From Mesostigma viride (Eukaryota > Streptophyta > Mesostigmatophyceae > Mesostigmatales > Mesostigmataceae): DNA of 64,000 nucleotides. Below the pieces are notes generated by a model, which saw only the letters and a program-made list of their open reading frames with translations, was not told the origin of the DNA and ran no database searches. The stretch covers positions 6,000,400-6,064,399 of the forward strand of contig RPFO01000156.1 of assembly GCA_009746045.1 (NCBI GenBank), read 5' to 3'. The translations under genes and the position numbers were made by a program. This document shows positions 1-10,588 of this stretch, piece by piece; the first letter of the stretch is position 1; each line of letters begins with the position of its first letter.

Positions 1-410
1 CCCACCCACCCACCCACCCACCCACCCACCCACCCACCCACCCACCCACCCACCAACCCATCAACCCACCAACCCACCAACCCACCCACCCACCCACCCA
101 CCCACCCACCCACCCACCCACCCACCCACCCACCCACCCACCCACCCACCCACCCACCCACCCACCCACCCACCAACCCACCAACCCACCAACCAACCCA
201 CCAACCAACCAACCCACCCACCAACCAACCAACCAACCAACCAACCAACCAACCAACCAACCAACCAACCAACCAACCAACCAACCAACCAACCAACCAA
301 CCAACCAACCAACCAACCAACCAACCAACCAACCAACCAACCAACCAACCAACCAACCAACCAACCAACCAACCAACCAACCAACCAACCAACCAACCAA
401 CAAGCAAACA
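1..410. repeat. CCCA/CCAA tetranucleotide satellite
   Basis: About 400 bp of uninterrupted 4-bp repeat. It starts as CCCA and CCCA/CCAA mixtures and becomes pure CCAA from about 230. The block is cut by the window start. It is probably intronic to the aminotransferase gene that follows, because exons for the first ~110 residues of that protein must lie further left. The 116-residue open frame on the minus strand is only the repeat read without stops. Confidence 0.95.
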
Positions 411-598
411 TTCATTCCCCATCATCATTCATGTGAGCATCCCTCACACCTAGCTGTATTTTCTTAGTACCCACCCTACTGTGCTACCGACCCCTGTCTA
501 TAGGCCCGTGCCTTGTCTTCTTGCCTTGTGCTTACCACCCCCTGTCTATACACCTGTGCCTTGCCTCCTCGCCTCGTCCCGATCCCCCCCCCCCCCAG

Positions 599-2942
599 GG
601 TGTCCCCTATTTGCGGCAGCGCATTGCAGCTGGGTTGGAGCGGCGGGATGGCTACCCAGCCGACCCGGAGACGATTTTCCTCACCAACGGTGCCAGCTTG
701 GGGGTATGTCGCCACATCACACCTAGTATATGCAGTTACATCAGTTGACCATGCATTCACCCATTGAGTCGCTTGTTCGGTTGTTCGTTCACTGGTTCGT
801 TCGTCAGCTCGTTTTTCATTGGTTTGTCCATCCGTCTTTCTTTCGTTCCGTCCCTCCCTTCCTCCCGCCCGCCCGCCCGCCCGCCCGCCCGTCCCTCTGT
901 TCGCGCGTTTGCTTGCTCATTTGTTCATTCCTTCCTTCTTTCGTCCATTCATGGATCCACCCATTCATGCACTCCTTCATCCGTTGTTTCACTCGCACAG
1001 CCATTCATGCATGTGCCTCTGTGTGGAGAGTCACGGGGTACAAGCTGCTTCAGTTGGATCAATGGACTTGCGCCAGGTGTCCTACCTGTTAAAGATCATC
1101 ATCCTTATTAAAAACACACAATTGTTTGGCGTGGTTGGTGTCTGGACAGTGTTGTCGTAGCTTTTTAAGGATGATCCTGTGCGCTTGCTTTAGAAAGGCA
1201 GCATGTCCCGTTTGACTAATGCCCCCCATGTGTCGACCAACTTGCGTGCGTGTGTGTGCGCGTGCCAGGTGTCCTACCTGCTGGAGATGATTCTGCGCTC
1301 CCCAGAGGACGCGATCATGTGCCCCATCCCCCAGTACCCGCTCTACTCGGCGACCATCACCCTGCTAGGTGGCACGCTGGTGAGCGGCCTTGTTCCAATT
1401 GTAGTAGATCAATAATCCATCCATCAAACAACTCCGTCCATCATCCCTCCCCGTGGGCGAGCCCCTCATCATGGCCAGGACAAGGTGGGCACTCATCCCC
1501 ATGGCTTGGGTCTTGTCTGGCGACCTGCTGAAAGGGGGGTGGCTTTCGTTGGATAATGTTGACCCAAAGTGGGTGGCAAGTGGGTAAGTGCCGTCGGGAT
1601 GTGAGCAGGCAGAGGACAAGGTCAGCCGTCCTGGGATGCACCTGGGTAAGCCCCTTACTGAAGCGTTGGTTGGTGCTAGAGGGGTACAGAAACAGAGTTA
1701 GGGTTGCAAACTGCATGAGCTTGGCCCCCTCATAGCGTCCGACTTCGTTGTTCAGATGCCAGCTATGTAGTGCACAAAGCCTCTTGAGCGCAAACCAGGT
1801 GGCCTTGAAAACAATTGTAACAACGGCCAATCCTCAACGGCCAGTGTTTCTCCATGGCCAATTAACACCCACCCACCTACCCACCCACCCACCTACCCAC
1901 CCACCCACCTACCCACCCACCCTCCTACCCATTCACCCACCCACCCACCCACCCACTCGCCTGCCCGCCCGCCTGCCCGCCCGCCCGCCCGCCCGCCCGC
2001 CCGCCCACCCCACTCACCCATGCCACACCCTGGCAGGTTCCCTATTACCTCGAGGAGGACAAAGGGTGGGCCATTGACATGGGTGATTTGCGGGAGCAGC
2101 TCCTAGCCGCGCGCCGCGGTGGCAAGCTCGTGCGAGCGCTCGTGTGCATCAACCCCGGCAACCCGACCGGCCAAGTCTTGCCCGAGTCCAACATGCGCGA
2201 GGTCGCGCAGCTGTGCGCGGACGAGAACATAATGCTGATCGCCGACGAGGTGTACCAGGAGAACGTGTACGCGCCCGGCAAGCGCTGGGTCTCCTTCAAG
2301 AAGATCGTTGGTGACATGGGCCTTCTGGGACGCGTCCAGCTGGCATCGCTGCATTCGACGTCCAAGGGGTTTTATGGCGAGTGCGGCCACAGGGGGGGCC
2401 TGCTTGAGCTCTCTGGGATCCACCCCGACGTGGTCAACATCCTGTACAAGCTATGCTCGCTCACGCTGTGCTCTAATACCGTCGGCCAGGTGCTCATGGC
2501 CGCAGTGCTGCAGCCACCATCCGCGGGCGACGCCGCGTTTGAGAGCTTTGACCGCGAGCGGGGCAACGTGCTGGCGTCGCTCGCGCGGCGCGCGAGGGTC
2601 GTCACTGACGAACTCAACAAGCTAGAGGGGGTCACCTGTAACGCGGTCGAGGGGGCGTTGTACGCGTTTCCCCGGATACGACTCCCTGCTCGTGCAGTCG
2701 AGGCCGCCGAGGCCGCAGGGGTCCCTGCGGACGCGTTCTACTGCGCGGGGCTGCTCGAGGAGCAGGGGATCGTGGTTGTCCCTGGGAGCGGGTTCGGCCA
2801 GCGCCCGGGCACGCTCCATTTCCGCACGACTATACTGCCGGCCGAGGGACAGATGGCGGAGGTCATGCAGCGGCTCGCCACGTTCCATCAGGGGTTCATG
2901 GACAAGTACCGCGACGCAGCCGAGATGAACGGCCACCATTAG
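599..2942 (+). CDS. Alanine aminotransferase, 3' three exons (partial)
   Basis: Exons 599-703, 1269-1379 and 2037-2942 join in phase 0 with GT-AG introns and give 373 residues ending in a stop at 2940-2942. The enzyme moves the amino group between alanine and 2-oxoglutarate using PLP. Visible family marks are the RRDGYPADP and IFLTNGAS segments in the first exon, PIPQYPLYSAT in the second, and in the last exon NPGNPTG (2151-2171), the DEVYQ segment, and the PLP lysine in the STSKG motif (codon 2364-2366) followed by GECGHRGG. The HFRTT arginine is at 2823-2825. Family members run to about 480 residues, so roughly 110 N-terminal residues lie left of the window. Organelle targeting cannot be judged without the N-terminus. 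The assignment to alanine rather than another class-I aminotransferase rests on the GECG(H/Y)RGG and PYYLEE segments. Confidence 0.92.
1072..1110 (+). repeat. Duplicated exon start in aminotransferase intron
   Basis: Positions 1072-1088 repeat exactly the 17 bases at 1264-1280, that is the acceptor CAG plus the first 12 coding bases of the second visible exon. The similarity continues as protein: VSYLLKIIIL here against VSYLLEMILR in the real exon. The frame then degrades, so this reads as a decayed or decoy exon start 192 bp upstream of the real one. Confidence 0.7.
1863..2012. repeat. CCCACCTA / GCCC satellite in aminotransferase intron
   Basis: A pyrimidine-rich array of CCCACCTAC-like units passes into CGCCC repeats and ends about 24 bp before the acceptor at 2035-2036. 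A second short GCCC run lies at 868-892 in the previous intron. No coding content. Confidence 0.85.
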
Positions 2943-4273
2943 TGTATTTATGGCTATCCTTAGCGTTGTTGGACCCATAAGGCTGCCCATTTTACTGGTA
3001 AATCTCCATCGTTGCAAATGGCCCCGGCCACCGTATCATGTGATGGTTATTGGTTTGTGGTCAACGTTTTCTGCAGATGCCACTACTCTTGTCCAAATCC
3101 AGCGTGGATGACCTCGCACTTTACTTACAGATTGTATACCTAAATCTAGGCCACCGCATTTGACGAATAAGGTCAATTGTAGGTATACATGAAGGATTTT
3201 TACTTCAAAATGAGAGTAGGTACCTGTGGCTTCCTTGTGCACAGGCAATATAAAGCAGGCTGTGGAGTCACTCCCTTAGCTTGTTGTTGTGTATTAAATA
3301 GGGGGGTCTAGCCCCATGCATAGACAAACCCAGACAGGTTGGTAGACCAGCCATCAACTACACAGATCAGCTGCTGGCCAACCTCATGGTCCCAGCTCAG
3401 TTTGAATTGCATTTGCTCCCTCTCTTTAGCTTGGACTGCCATGCAGGACAAGAAGAGATGGCAGACCGTTGTCCAGGCCCAAACGCCAGCCCCTGTGGGC
3501 AAGCCACCTCCCCCCGGAGGAGGAAGGGCCGCTACCTGTAAGTACGTGAGTACTTGCATGGCATGCGGATGGGCATGCCACGGAGTACTGCGCTAGCTTT
3601 GCTGAGTTCTAGAGTTGCTAGTATTTTGGTATATAATATTGTTAGAGTTAGCTTAGTTAGTTTTAGCGGCTCCGTTCACCCCTACCGGCACCAGCAATGG
3701 AATACGTGCTACATGATCTCCCAACAGAATCACATGTTATTATTGTATTTAATTTAGCCCCATGCAATGCCCATGTGCAGAGAGCCACTCTCTGCTTCAA
3801 GACGTCAATGCATATGCCCTAGCCATCGCTTATAGCCATGATCATCATCTGAATTCGATCCACCCTATGTCCGCGCAACTTTAGAGCCATTAATTAATTA
3901 ATAAGAATTAATTAACCATGCATTAGAAGTAACCATGCATGCATACAATTAAGCAAGCATGCATGTGCATGCAAGCAAAGCGCTTGACTGAGGGTCAATA
4001 TAATTGACCACGGTGCATCCGTCATATGAGACACAGCTTGATTCATGCACTTTACATGCACCCACACCCGCGCGCATGCACACAATGGCGCCGGTGTGCA
4101 TGCATCTATTGTATAGTTGGGGTTTGTGGGTGAACCCTGGGTCAGTATGCCCCTAAAACCCCTCAGGCTCCAGGAGAGGCCTTTACATTCTCCTGGACAA
4201 ACCGGTGCCTCTGAATGAGTTCCATGCAAGCCGATCTGTGGCCACTGGACCAGGGGGCAGCCCTACTGCACCC
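2943..4273. other. Intergenic region downstream of the aminotransferase
   Basis: No gene is supported. The stretch holds the 3' untranslated region, AT-rich unique sequence, and one copy of a hairpin repeat (3541-3590). A short block at about 3385-3430 resembles 42259-42290. Open frames of 60-105 codons here have no recognisable composition or splice context. Confidence 0.6.
3541..3590 (+). repeat. Dispersed imperfect hairpin repeat, copy 1
   Basis: A segment beginning GTAAGTAC and ending GGGCATGCCACGGAGTACT occurs here, at 34668-34728 (+), and at 11430-11475 in reverse orientation. Each copy can fold on itself because AGTACT plus a GTG-CATG core sits in inverted order at both ends. The copy at 34668 follows a GTAA microsatellite, as the copies of a tailed retroelement would. 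Confidence 0.6.
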
Positions 4274-5332
4274 GCTATTAATTAATTAATTAATTAATCA
4301 GTTAATTAATTAATTAATTAATTAGGAACATAACTCCGTTGGGAGTATATGTAGCACATAGCCCTGAGAAGGGGCATATGAGCCTATAATACATTCTAAG
4401 CTACTTCCTGCAAGGGTGGGAATGTAAACAACACTTGCTCTAGGTGCACCAGGGCACCCGCACCCTCATGGTCTATCACGCTATGCCCGGCGGGTAAGGG
4501 GGGAGCATGCCTGTGAGGGGGAAGATCATCATGGCTATACAAGAGCTATGGCATGGCTTCTCAGCAGGGAGTGACTCCCTGCATGGGCACAACATTACTA
4601 AATAAGGCTAGGCATCGTCTGGAGTGTGGCTCATCATAGGCACACATGTACATGATGAAATAAAGCGCGTGGCTTAGCTGGGATAGGGCCTCTAGGAGGC
4701 GTACATGTACATGTACATGGAGTGTCTGATCAGAATGTACATGGCCACGGTCTATCTATTCTACACTACTACTGCTGTATTCCCCTAAGCTCGGGGGCGC
4801 CTGGAGTCGCTGGGGCCGCGGGGGTCGCCTGCCAGGGCTTGTGGCCGACGTAGATTGAATTGAATTGAATTGAATTGTAACATAACTCCGTTGGGAGTAT
4901 ATGTAGCACATAGCCCTTGAGAGGGGGCATATGGCCTATCATACATCCTAAGCTACTTCCTGCAAGGGTGGGGATGTAAAGGACCCCTGCTCTAGGTGCA
5001 CCAGGGCACCTGCACCCTCATGGTCTATCACGCTATGCCCGGGTAAGGGGGGGAGCATGCCTGTGAGGGGGAAGATCATCATGGCTATACAAAACTAGAG
5101 CGTGGCATCTCAGCAGAGAGCAACTCTCTGCATGGGCACAGCATAACTAAATAAAGCTAGGCATCATCTGGAGTGTGGCTCATCATAGGCACACATGTAC
5201 ATGATTTTAAGCCGACGATGTACATGATTTTAAGCCGACGTAGATGGCCGCCCCCTTCCAGTACACCGGCTGCCCCGCCTTGGTCTGCCGGAGCTGGAGG
5301 TAGGTCGGCCATAGCTCCCGTCGCCGTTGTTG
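4274..5332 (-). mobile_element. ORF1-only non-LTR element (family A), truncated, copy a
   Basis: Read on the minus strand, this is the end of an ORF1-like protein (VGHKPWQATPAAP, then a stop), about 480 bp of 3' untranslated sequence, a terminal hairpin at 4333-4346 (ACTCC, CAAC loop, GGAGT) and a TTAA tail at 4274-4325. It is split by copy b at 4856-5233. Beyond that, coding sequence resumes for about 90 bp and stops at about 5332, so the copy is 5'-truncated as expected for target-primed reverse transcription. Confidence 0.75.
4856..5233 (-). mobile_element. Family A element, 3' fragment nested in copy a
   Basis: A 378-bp insertion carrying only 3' untranslated sequence, the hairpin (4885-4898) and a TTGAA-type tail. 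The 12-bp GCCGACGTAGAT is present on both sides (4844-4855 and 5234-5245). Removing the insert restores the reading of copy a across ...GACGTAGATGGCCG.... A 23-bp internal duplication lies near its 5' edge. Confidence 0.8.
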
Positions 5333-5393
5333 CAGTTCATCAGTTAATTAGTCAATTAATTAATCAATTAACTCATTAGTAAATGAATTAATC

Positions 5394-5511
5394 GATCAAT
5401 TAATTAATTAAACTCGTGCTCTCATACGTTGGGGAGTCACGGAGCATTCACACCCCGAGGGATGGATGGATGGATGGATGGATGGGTTCACGCAATCCTA
5501 CCGGTCTAAGC
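5394..5511 (-). mobile_element. Family B retroelement 3' fragment
   Basis: A TTAA tail at 5394-5411 is followed by the family B end (CTCGTGCT...GGGGAGTCACGGAGC), a GATG microsatellite and CCTACCGGTCTAA. The same order occurs at 36513-36660 and, inverted, at 41660-41780. The terminal hairpin is damaged here by an insertion in the stem (TCTCATACGTTGGGGAG). Confidence 0.6.
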
Positions 5512-5625
5512 TATCAAGGAGACAACCAGCGCAGGCCTAGCTGAAATCGGGAGAATCCGGACCATGGTTGCTCGAGCCTAGCTGCCGTTATCTTGTCCGC
5601 GTGTTCGAGTCGTTCAGGATGATCG
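5512..5625. repeat. Short dispersed repeat (family S), copy 1
   Basis: About 110 bp starting AAGGAGACAACCAGCGCAGG, followed by an AATCGGGAGAATCCGGACC block and a CTCGAGCCT...CCGTTATC block. Related copies occur at 11255-11357 (reverse), 12005-12055, 14390-14430 and 33545-33650. A 21-bp tip is inserted at 9720-9740. The size and 5'-ragged copies suggest a SINE-like element. A GTTCGAGTC string at 5602-5610 fits a B-box, but no A-box is convincing. Confidence 0.55.
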
Positions 5626-5885
5626 ATGAAGATGAATGGTGATCCATGGAAATGTGTAAGCTATCTACAAAAACAATCATACTTAGATATATCTATGGCA
5701 CCCGCCATGCTTTTGCTATGTCAAAGCTTTATGGCACCCACATGCAGGGGATGCCGCGGATCGTCATTTCGATCGACAGTTCCGATTGTGCACCCTGTGG
5801 CACATGCCTGTGGCATGAGGGAAAGTTAATGCTTCGTGACTAACCAACGTCGAAGCACGAGTTTAAAATTTAACCCTTAAACTGT

Positions 5886-5940
5886 ACTGAGTCCGTTTTC
5901 GTGGCGCCAGTTGAACTGGCGCCACTCTAACGGACTGAGT
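5886..5940. repeat. 55-bp interrupted palindrome at piggyBac-like left end
   Basis: ACTGAGTCCGTT, 3 unpaired bases, GTGGCGCCAGTT, one central G, then the exact inverted partners AACTGGCGCCAC and AACGGACTGAGT. The two 12-bp arms each side pair perfectly, giving a 24-bp stem with one 3-base internal bubble. It lies 12 bp inside the element end. It could be a transposase-binding site or an extrusion-prone structure. Confidence 0.9.
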
Positions 5941-7548
5941 TTGTGCGCCTTGCAGGCGCCGCGCCAAAAATAATTTGATGGTGCCACCTGGCGGGATTGA
6001 AAGATCTAGACGTCAGCTTTCCGTAGAGCACTTCAGACCGTACTTTGGACACCTGGCCAGGGAGATATGCTTGAGCAAAGTTAGGGGGGTACCATGGTCC
6101 AACGGGACCGACGTGCATGAAAAATATTGACGCGCACGGCTATGGCGGTGCACACAGCTGACTGGTACGAGAGAATAGCTTGACATAATGGACTCAAATT
6201 TTGTAGGCATGATTTTTAAGTCATAAAAACGTTATAACCCTAGCCATGGAACGTTTGAAGATGCGTAGATGGGTCTCGGGGTGCTGGTAGGCGCAGCAAA
6301 TCATGTTAGCGGCCAGGCGGTGACAGTGCGAGTGCTGCATGTTGCCAGGCGGAAATTTTCGAGATATTTGCGCATGGATAAACGTTTGACGTTGTTCCCA
6401 ACCAGATTTGCTAGAACTGGCAGCCAGGAAAGGCTCGAGGCTACGTCCATGAATCGGGCGTTCTGGCTCCCGCAGGAAAGGTAATCTGCTGTTCCGACCT
6501 GGTACGTTCTAGCCTCCTAGCGTGTTCCGTTAACCGTATATGGTTGTATTATTGTTTCTAACTAATATCAGGGTTATAATCGAGGGCTTGTGATTGTCAT
6601 TTTGTTGTTTTGCTGCCTCTACGCATCGGCTTGTCATGGTTGTGGAATACCATCAGGTCAAGCAGATTTTAGACCATGTTTGGTCGCTGTTAGCTGAGGC
6701 TGCAACGGAAATAGCGTGATAACGGTTGGTATTGGTTAGTAATATGGTAAATGTGATTACCCACCAGTGCTTTTCCTGGCTCAAACATCCCGAGAAAAGT
6801 TCTTTTCTGACCAGTTTTAGGCATGGCTTCTTGTTTTGCTGGCCAACGCCCACCTCCTTATTTTGCATCCATGGCATGTGACAAACATGGAGATGCCCAA
6901 TACCTGTCTGCATGGAAGCATTACCAACTTGTTCCTTTTGTTTTCTTTATTGTTGCAAAGAACGTGGAGGTGTTTTGTCATTCATTGGGTGCGTTAGTGA
7001 TGTAGCTCCTTGCCACCCCTTTGACGCGCGCTTGAGGCCTTGATTAATGAGCATTTCACCTATTTTTTAGCATGGTCTTGTGTCTTATATGCTGGCTTAT
7101 CTCAGGTTCCACGCTGGGCCAGTGGCTGGCCTAGACGACGACGCCCGCCGCCAGCGTGCCATGCAGCCCCTGTCAGCCCGCAGCCCGGCTGGCCGCGCAA
7201 GGGCTGAGGCCAATGGCCGCACGACCCACACGCTGGCAGCTGGCACCCAGCTGACAGGGCCTCGTAGGAGGCAGTATCTGCGCACCCAGAGGCGCAATCC
7301 GTAGTTTGGCACATAGCCAGGTAGCCTAATTGACATTTAGCTACACCCTTGGCTAGTCATGCGCAATATATACCGCGCGCGCGCACTAGTGCCATTTTGG
7401 CCCCTTGCGGCATGTTGGCATGTGTTATATGGCATGGTCTCTTGTTTTATCACCTGGGTATGGTGCATTATGCCCATTTGGGCATCCCTTGTTGTTTCAT
7501 GCCAATTGGAATAAAGTTTTGTGTTGTTATGCTACCATTTATACCCCT

Positions 7549-7582
7549 GCCAGCTGGCACCGTTATAACGGTGCCAGCTGGC
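7549..7582. repeat. 34-bp perfect palindrome
   Basis: Positions 7549-7582 equal their own reverse complement over all 34 bases, centred on GTTATAAC and with GCCAGCTGGCACC arms. It lies in the right third of the piggyBac-like element. The GCCAGCTGGCACC word recurs in part at about 7228-7255. Confidence 0.95.
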
Positions 7583-7956
7583 TTTGGCCATTTTGTAGCT
7601 AGCGTTCACAGTTTTGTGACATTTCATGTTGTGAATGCATTGATGGCATGTCTATGATTATAATAACCTGCCTTTAAAAGGCCAGGGCCAACTGATTTGT
7701 GTAAATGGTCGATAATGCATTATATATGTCTCCAACCCCATGTGCACTGTACCCCCCTGAGGGGGGTGCTATTTTTAGCAGGTGTAGGGCATGGATATGT
7801 GACCAACAAAATTTCCCAAACATTATTTGATATAAAAGCATGCTTGGTTCCAAGGGTGGGCCAGAAAATGTTATTTGGCTAGTTACTCTCAGGCGCACAA
7901 AGATACCCAAACTCAGTCCGTTCTCGTGGTTCGAGTTTTGACAGTTGAAGGGTTAA

Positions 7957-8601
7957 TGAGGGAAAGGGGGTGCCTCTGCCCCCGGCCTGCCCTCTGTGCA
8001 CACTCAGGGATTCAAAGCACGGCTGGTGCTCCGTGACTCCCCAATTAACGGGACCAGGTGTTAAATTAATTCGTTGGGCATGCTTAGGCCACATATATCC
8101 AATTATTCCTTTTGTTCATTGGAGTGATGGGCTGCCAGAATACATTTTTATTACAAATGGTTGGAAGGCGCACGTACGTCAAAGCCATAGCCAACCTAAG
8201 ATTGTAAAGTGACCCATCGATCGGTCTGGGCAAAGCTAACGAGGCCACCCAACATACGGGCCGGGCCATCACTTATATCCAGTCATCCGGGCCGAGCTCT
8301 ACTGCGAGCTCCCTCTTGTCATGCACCCATACCACGATCCGACACCGCCGTCTCCTCTTTGCCGGCCATCTTGCCCGCACAGACAACTTAGATGAATACC
8401 GAAGTGCATGGGCCCTGCGGGCGGGCTTAGGACTGGCCAACCAGGTAGACACCTGACCTCCTATGGTGCAGGGTCCATTTGTCCCGTCGCCACCCACTAG
8501 CTGGCGAACTTGCGCGCGCCCCGCACTGACGTACGCGGCGTGACTCGGACCTATGTGACACAAGTGCTTGAGGATGCAGGGCTTCTGGGATTATCTGTAC
8601 T
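7957..8601. other. Unassigned sequence between two mobile elements
   Basis: No gene or complete repeat is supported. A degraded family B end (CTCCGTGACTCCCCAATT) lies at about 8028-8046. The remaining sequence has no recognisable coding content on either strand. Confidence 0.5.
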
Positions 8602-9719
8602 CCGCGCCCGCATGATTGAATTGGAACATAACTCCGTTGGGAGAATATGTAGTGCTCACATATACCTGAGAAGGGGTATATACTACTATGGCTTTTAATA
8701 CACTCTGGGCAACTTCCTGCAAGGGTAGGGCCTGTAAACTACACCTGCTCTGGGTGCACAAAGTGCATGCACCGTGCACACCACTATGTATTCAGGCAGG
8801 TTCCTACCTAAAGGCGCCGACATAGGGGGGAAGATCATCATGGCTATACAAAGGCTATCTCGGGTGATGGCTTCTCAGCAGAGAGCAGCTCTCTGCGTGG
8901 GCACAGCATAACTAAATAAAGCTAGACATCATCTGGAGTGTGGCACATCATAGGCACACATGTACATGACTAAAGAATTCATGCTAAGGCATCAGCTGGT
9001 ATAGTGCCTGTAGTAGGCATACATGTACAAGGCCACGGCTAGGCCTGACTATTCTACACTACTTCTGCTGTATTCAGTTCCCCAGTAAGCTGGCCGGGGC
9101 GCCTGGAGTCGCTGGGGTGCATGGCGGGGGTCGCTTGCCAGGGCTTGTGGCCGACGTAGATGGTCGCCCCCTTCCAGTACACCGGCTTCCCCGCCGTGGT
9201 CTGCCGGAGCTGGAGGTAGGTCGGCCATAGCTCCCGTCGCCGGCCGTTGTTGCTGCGCCAGGGTCAAGTCGTCGTCCAAGGTGAAGGGAGTCTTCTCGAG
9301 CGGCGCTTGCAGCGTCTGAGAAACGAAATCAAGATTGTCCGCGGGGTTCTCAAAGATGAGAAGAAGCGGGGGCGCCCCTGCCTTACGTCCCCGCGAGCGG
9401 CCCTGGAAGGCGGTGGGCGGCCAGCTTGATCTCACCAAGAAGACCCATGCGACCAAGGATTTTGCTCTCAAACGCCTGTGCAAGCTTCTCGGAATTCTCA
9501 CCTTCCACCATGTCGAAGTTCTTGACGATGACGTTTAGGCTGCGCTTGGCGAGCTCGGCCTCCTCGCGGAGGCCAAGCGTCTGCCGCTGGCCGGAGCTGT
9601 GCTGTGACGCCGGAGGTGGTGGAGGTGGTGTGTACGTTGCATGTCCGCCGGCAGGTCTGGGTGGGAGGAGCGCATCACCAGCCAGCTAGGCCAGCGGGGG
9701 CTGGCTTGGCGGCAATATC

Positions 9720-9740
9720 AAGGAGACAACCAGCGCAGGC
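9720..9740. mobile_element. 21-bp micro-insertion of family S tip
   Basis: The 21 bases AAGGAGACAACCAGCGCAGG plus C sit between two copies of AATATC (9714-9719 and 9741-9746), inside the ORF1 pseudogene. Related copies (e.g. rc of 43150-43195) read straight through GGCGGCAAT(A/G)TCC. This equals the extreme end of the family S repeat. Confidence 0.75.
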
Positions 9741-10280
9741 AATATCCTTCACCGCCTGGGCGGTGATGCCTGCGGTGTTTTGCAGGCATCCGATGGCGAT
9801 GGCGTTGTCCTGGAGGCGCTTGTCGATGTCGCGGAGCTGGGCGGTGATGGAGTCGGTGGATCTCGTTTGGGGGGGGGGGGGGAAGCGAGGAGCTGGAGGG
9901 TGGCGCCGGCCGGGTGGCGGTGGAGATGGCGGGGAGAGTCAGCAGCCAGCCTGCGGCCCACAGCTGCAGCGAGGAGCGTCACATGCTGCATGTCATGAGA
10001 GGGCTTCTAATTGGAGGTGGAGGAGGAAGGTGGATCAGATCGGTCAAGGGGGTGGGGTGCAGAAGGTCCTCGGCAGAGCAGAAAAGAGAGCGGCGAGCTG
10101 AAGGCGGGGGCGAGACCAGCCGAGTAGGTGGTCCACCATGTCAGATCTGCGCATCTATGCGCGGTGGGAATACCGGGCCTCGGCTCCGTTGCGAAAAAAA
10201 AAATGGGTTTGGTCGTGGAGTTGCTGGCACAGGGCCAGCCGCGAGGGGCGTGACCCGTAAAACACGAGCTCCAGTATCTT

Positions 10281-10588
10281 AATTAATTAATTAATTAAAC
10301 ACGTGCTCCCGTTGGGGAGTCACGGAGTGACCGAAGTGCTTTTAATCCCTGTGTGTGCACAACAGGAGAAAGGGCAGAGACCCCAAGTCTCCTTCATGCC
10401 AAAGGCATGCCACAGCTGCATTCGGGCGCGCTAGCTAAAAGGACATGCTACCGATCCGGCAAACTGTGGGTGCAATAAGACCCATGTGAGCGTGGCACAA
10501 CAAGTAGCGTGGGAAAGTAATCTGAACATAGCCAGGGCGTAGCATGGCTGTACTAGGACTAGGCTAAGGCTATGGCTGGTTTCCAGCT
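10281..10588 (-). mobile_element. Family B element, 308 bp, nested in the full-length family A copy
   Basis: AGTATCTT is duplicated at 10273-10280 and 10589-10596. The insert begins with a TTAA tail (10281-10298), then the family B hairpin at 10306-10319 (CTCCC, CAAC loop, GGGAG on the minus strand). It ends in a block (10505-10588) that recurs at 36933-37063. Removing it joins the ORF1 coding sequence of the host element. Confidence 0.8.

Larger units (their letters stand above)
5874..7952. mobile_element. piggyBac-like element without recognisable transposase
   Basis: The 2079-bp segment is flanked by TTAA at 5870-5873 and 7953-7956. Its ends are inverted: CCCTTAAACTGT on the left and CCCTTCAACTGT on the right (11 of 12 identical), starting CCC next to TTAA as in the piggyBac superfamily. 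A subterminal block AACGGACTGAGTTTG followed by TTGTGCGCCT is also present, inverted, near both ends (about 5928-5955 and 7882-7925). Interior frames reach only about 100 codons and none shows a DDE transposase, so it is scored as non-autonomous. Confidence 0.75.

Noticed and set aside
5602-5610. GTTCGAGTC as a tRNA B-box
   Set aside because: No A-box, acceptor stem or anticodon arm can be drawn around it; only noted as a possible SINE feature.
5874-7952. A transposase gene inside the piggyBac-like element
   Set aside because: The frames at 6269, 6653, 7080, 7097 and 7349 show no DDE or zinc-finger pattern.
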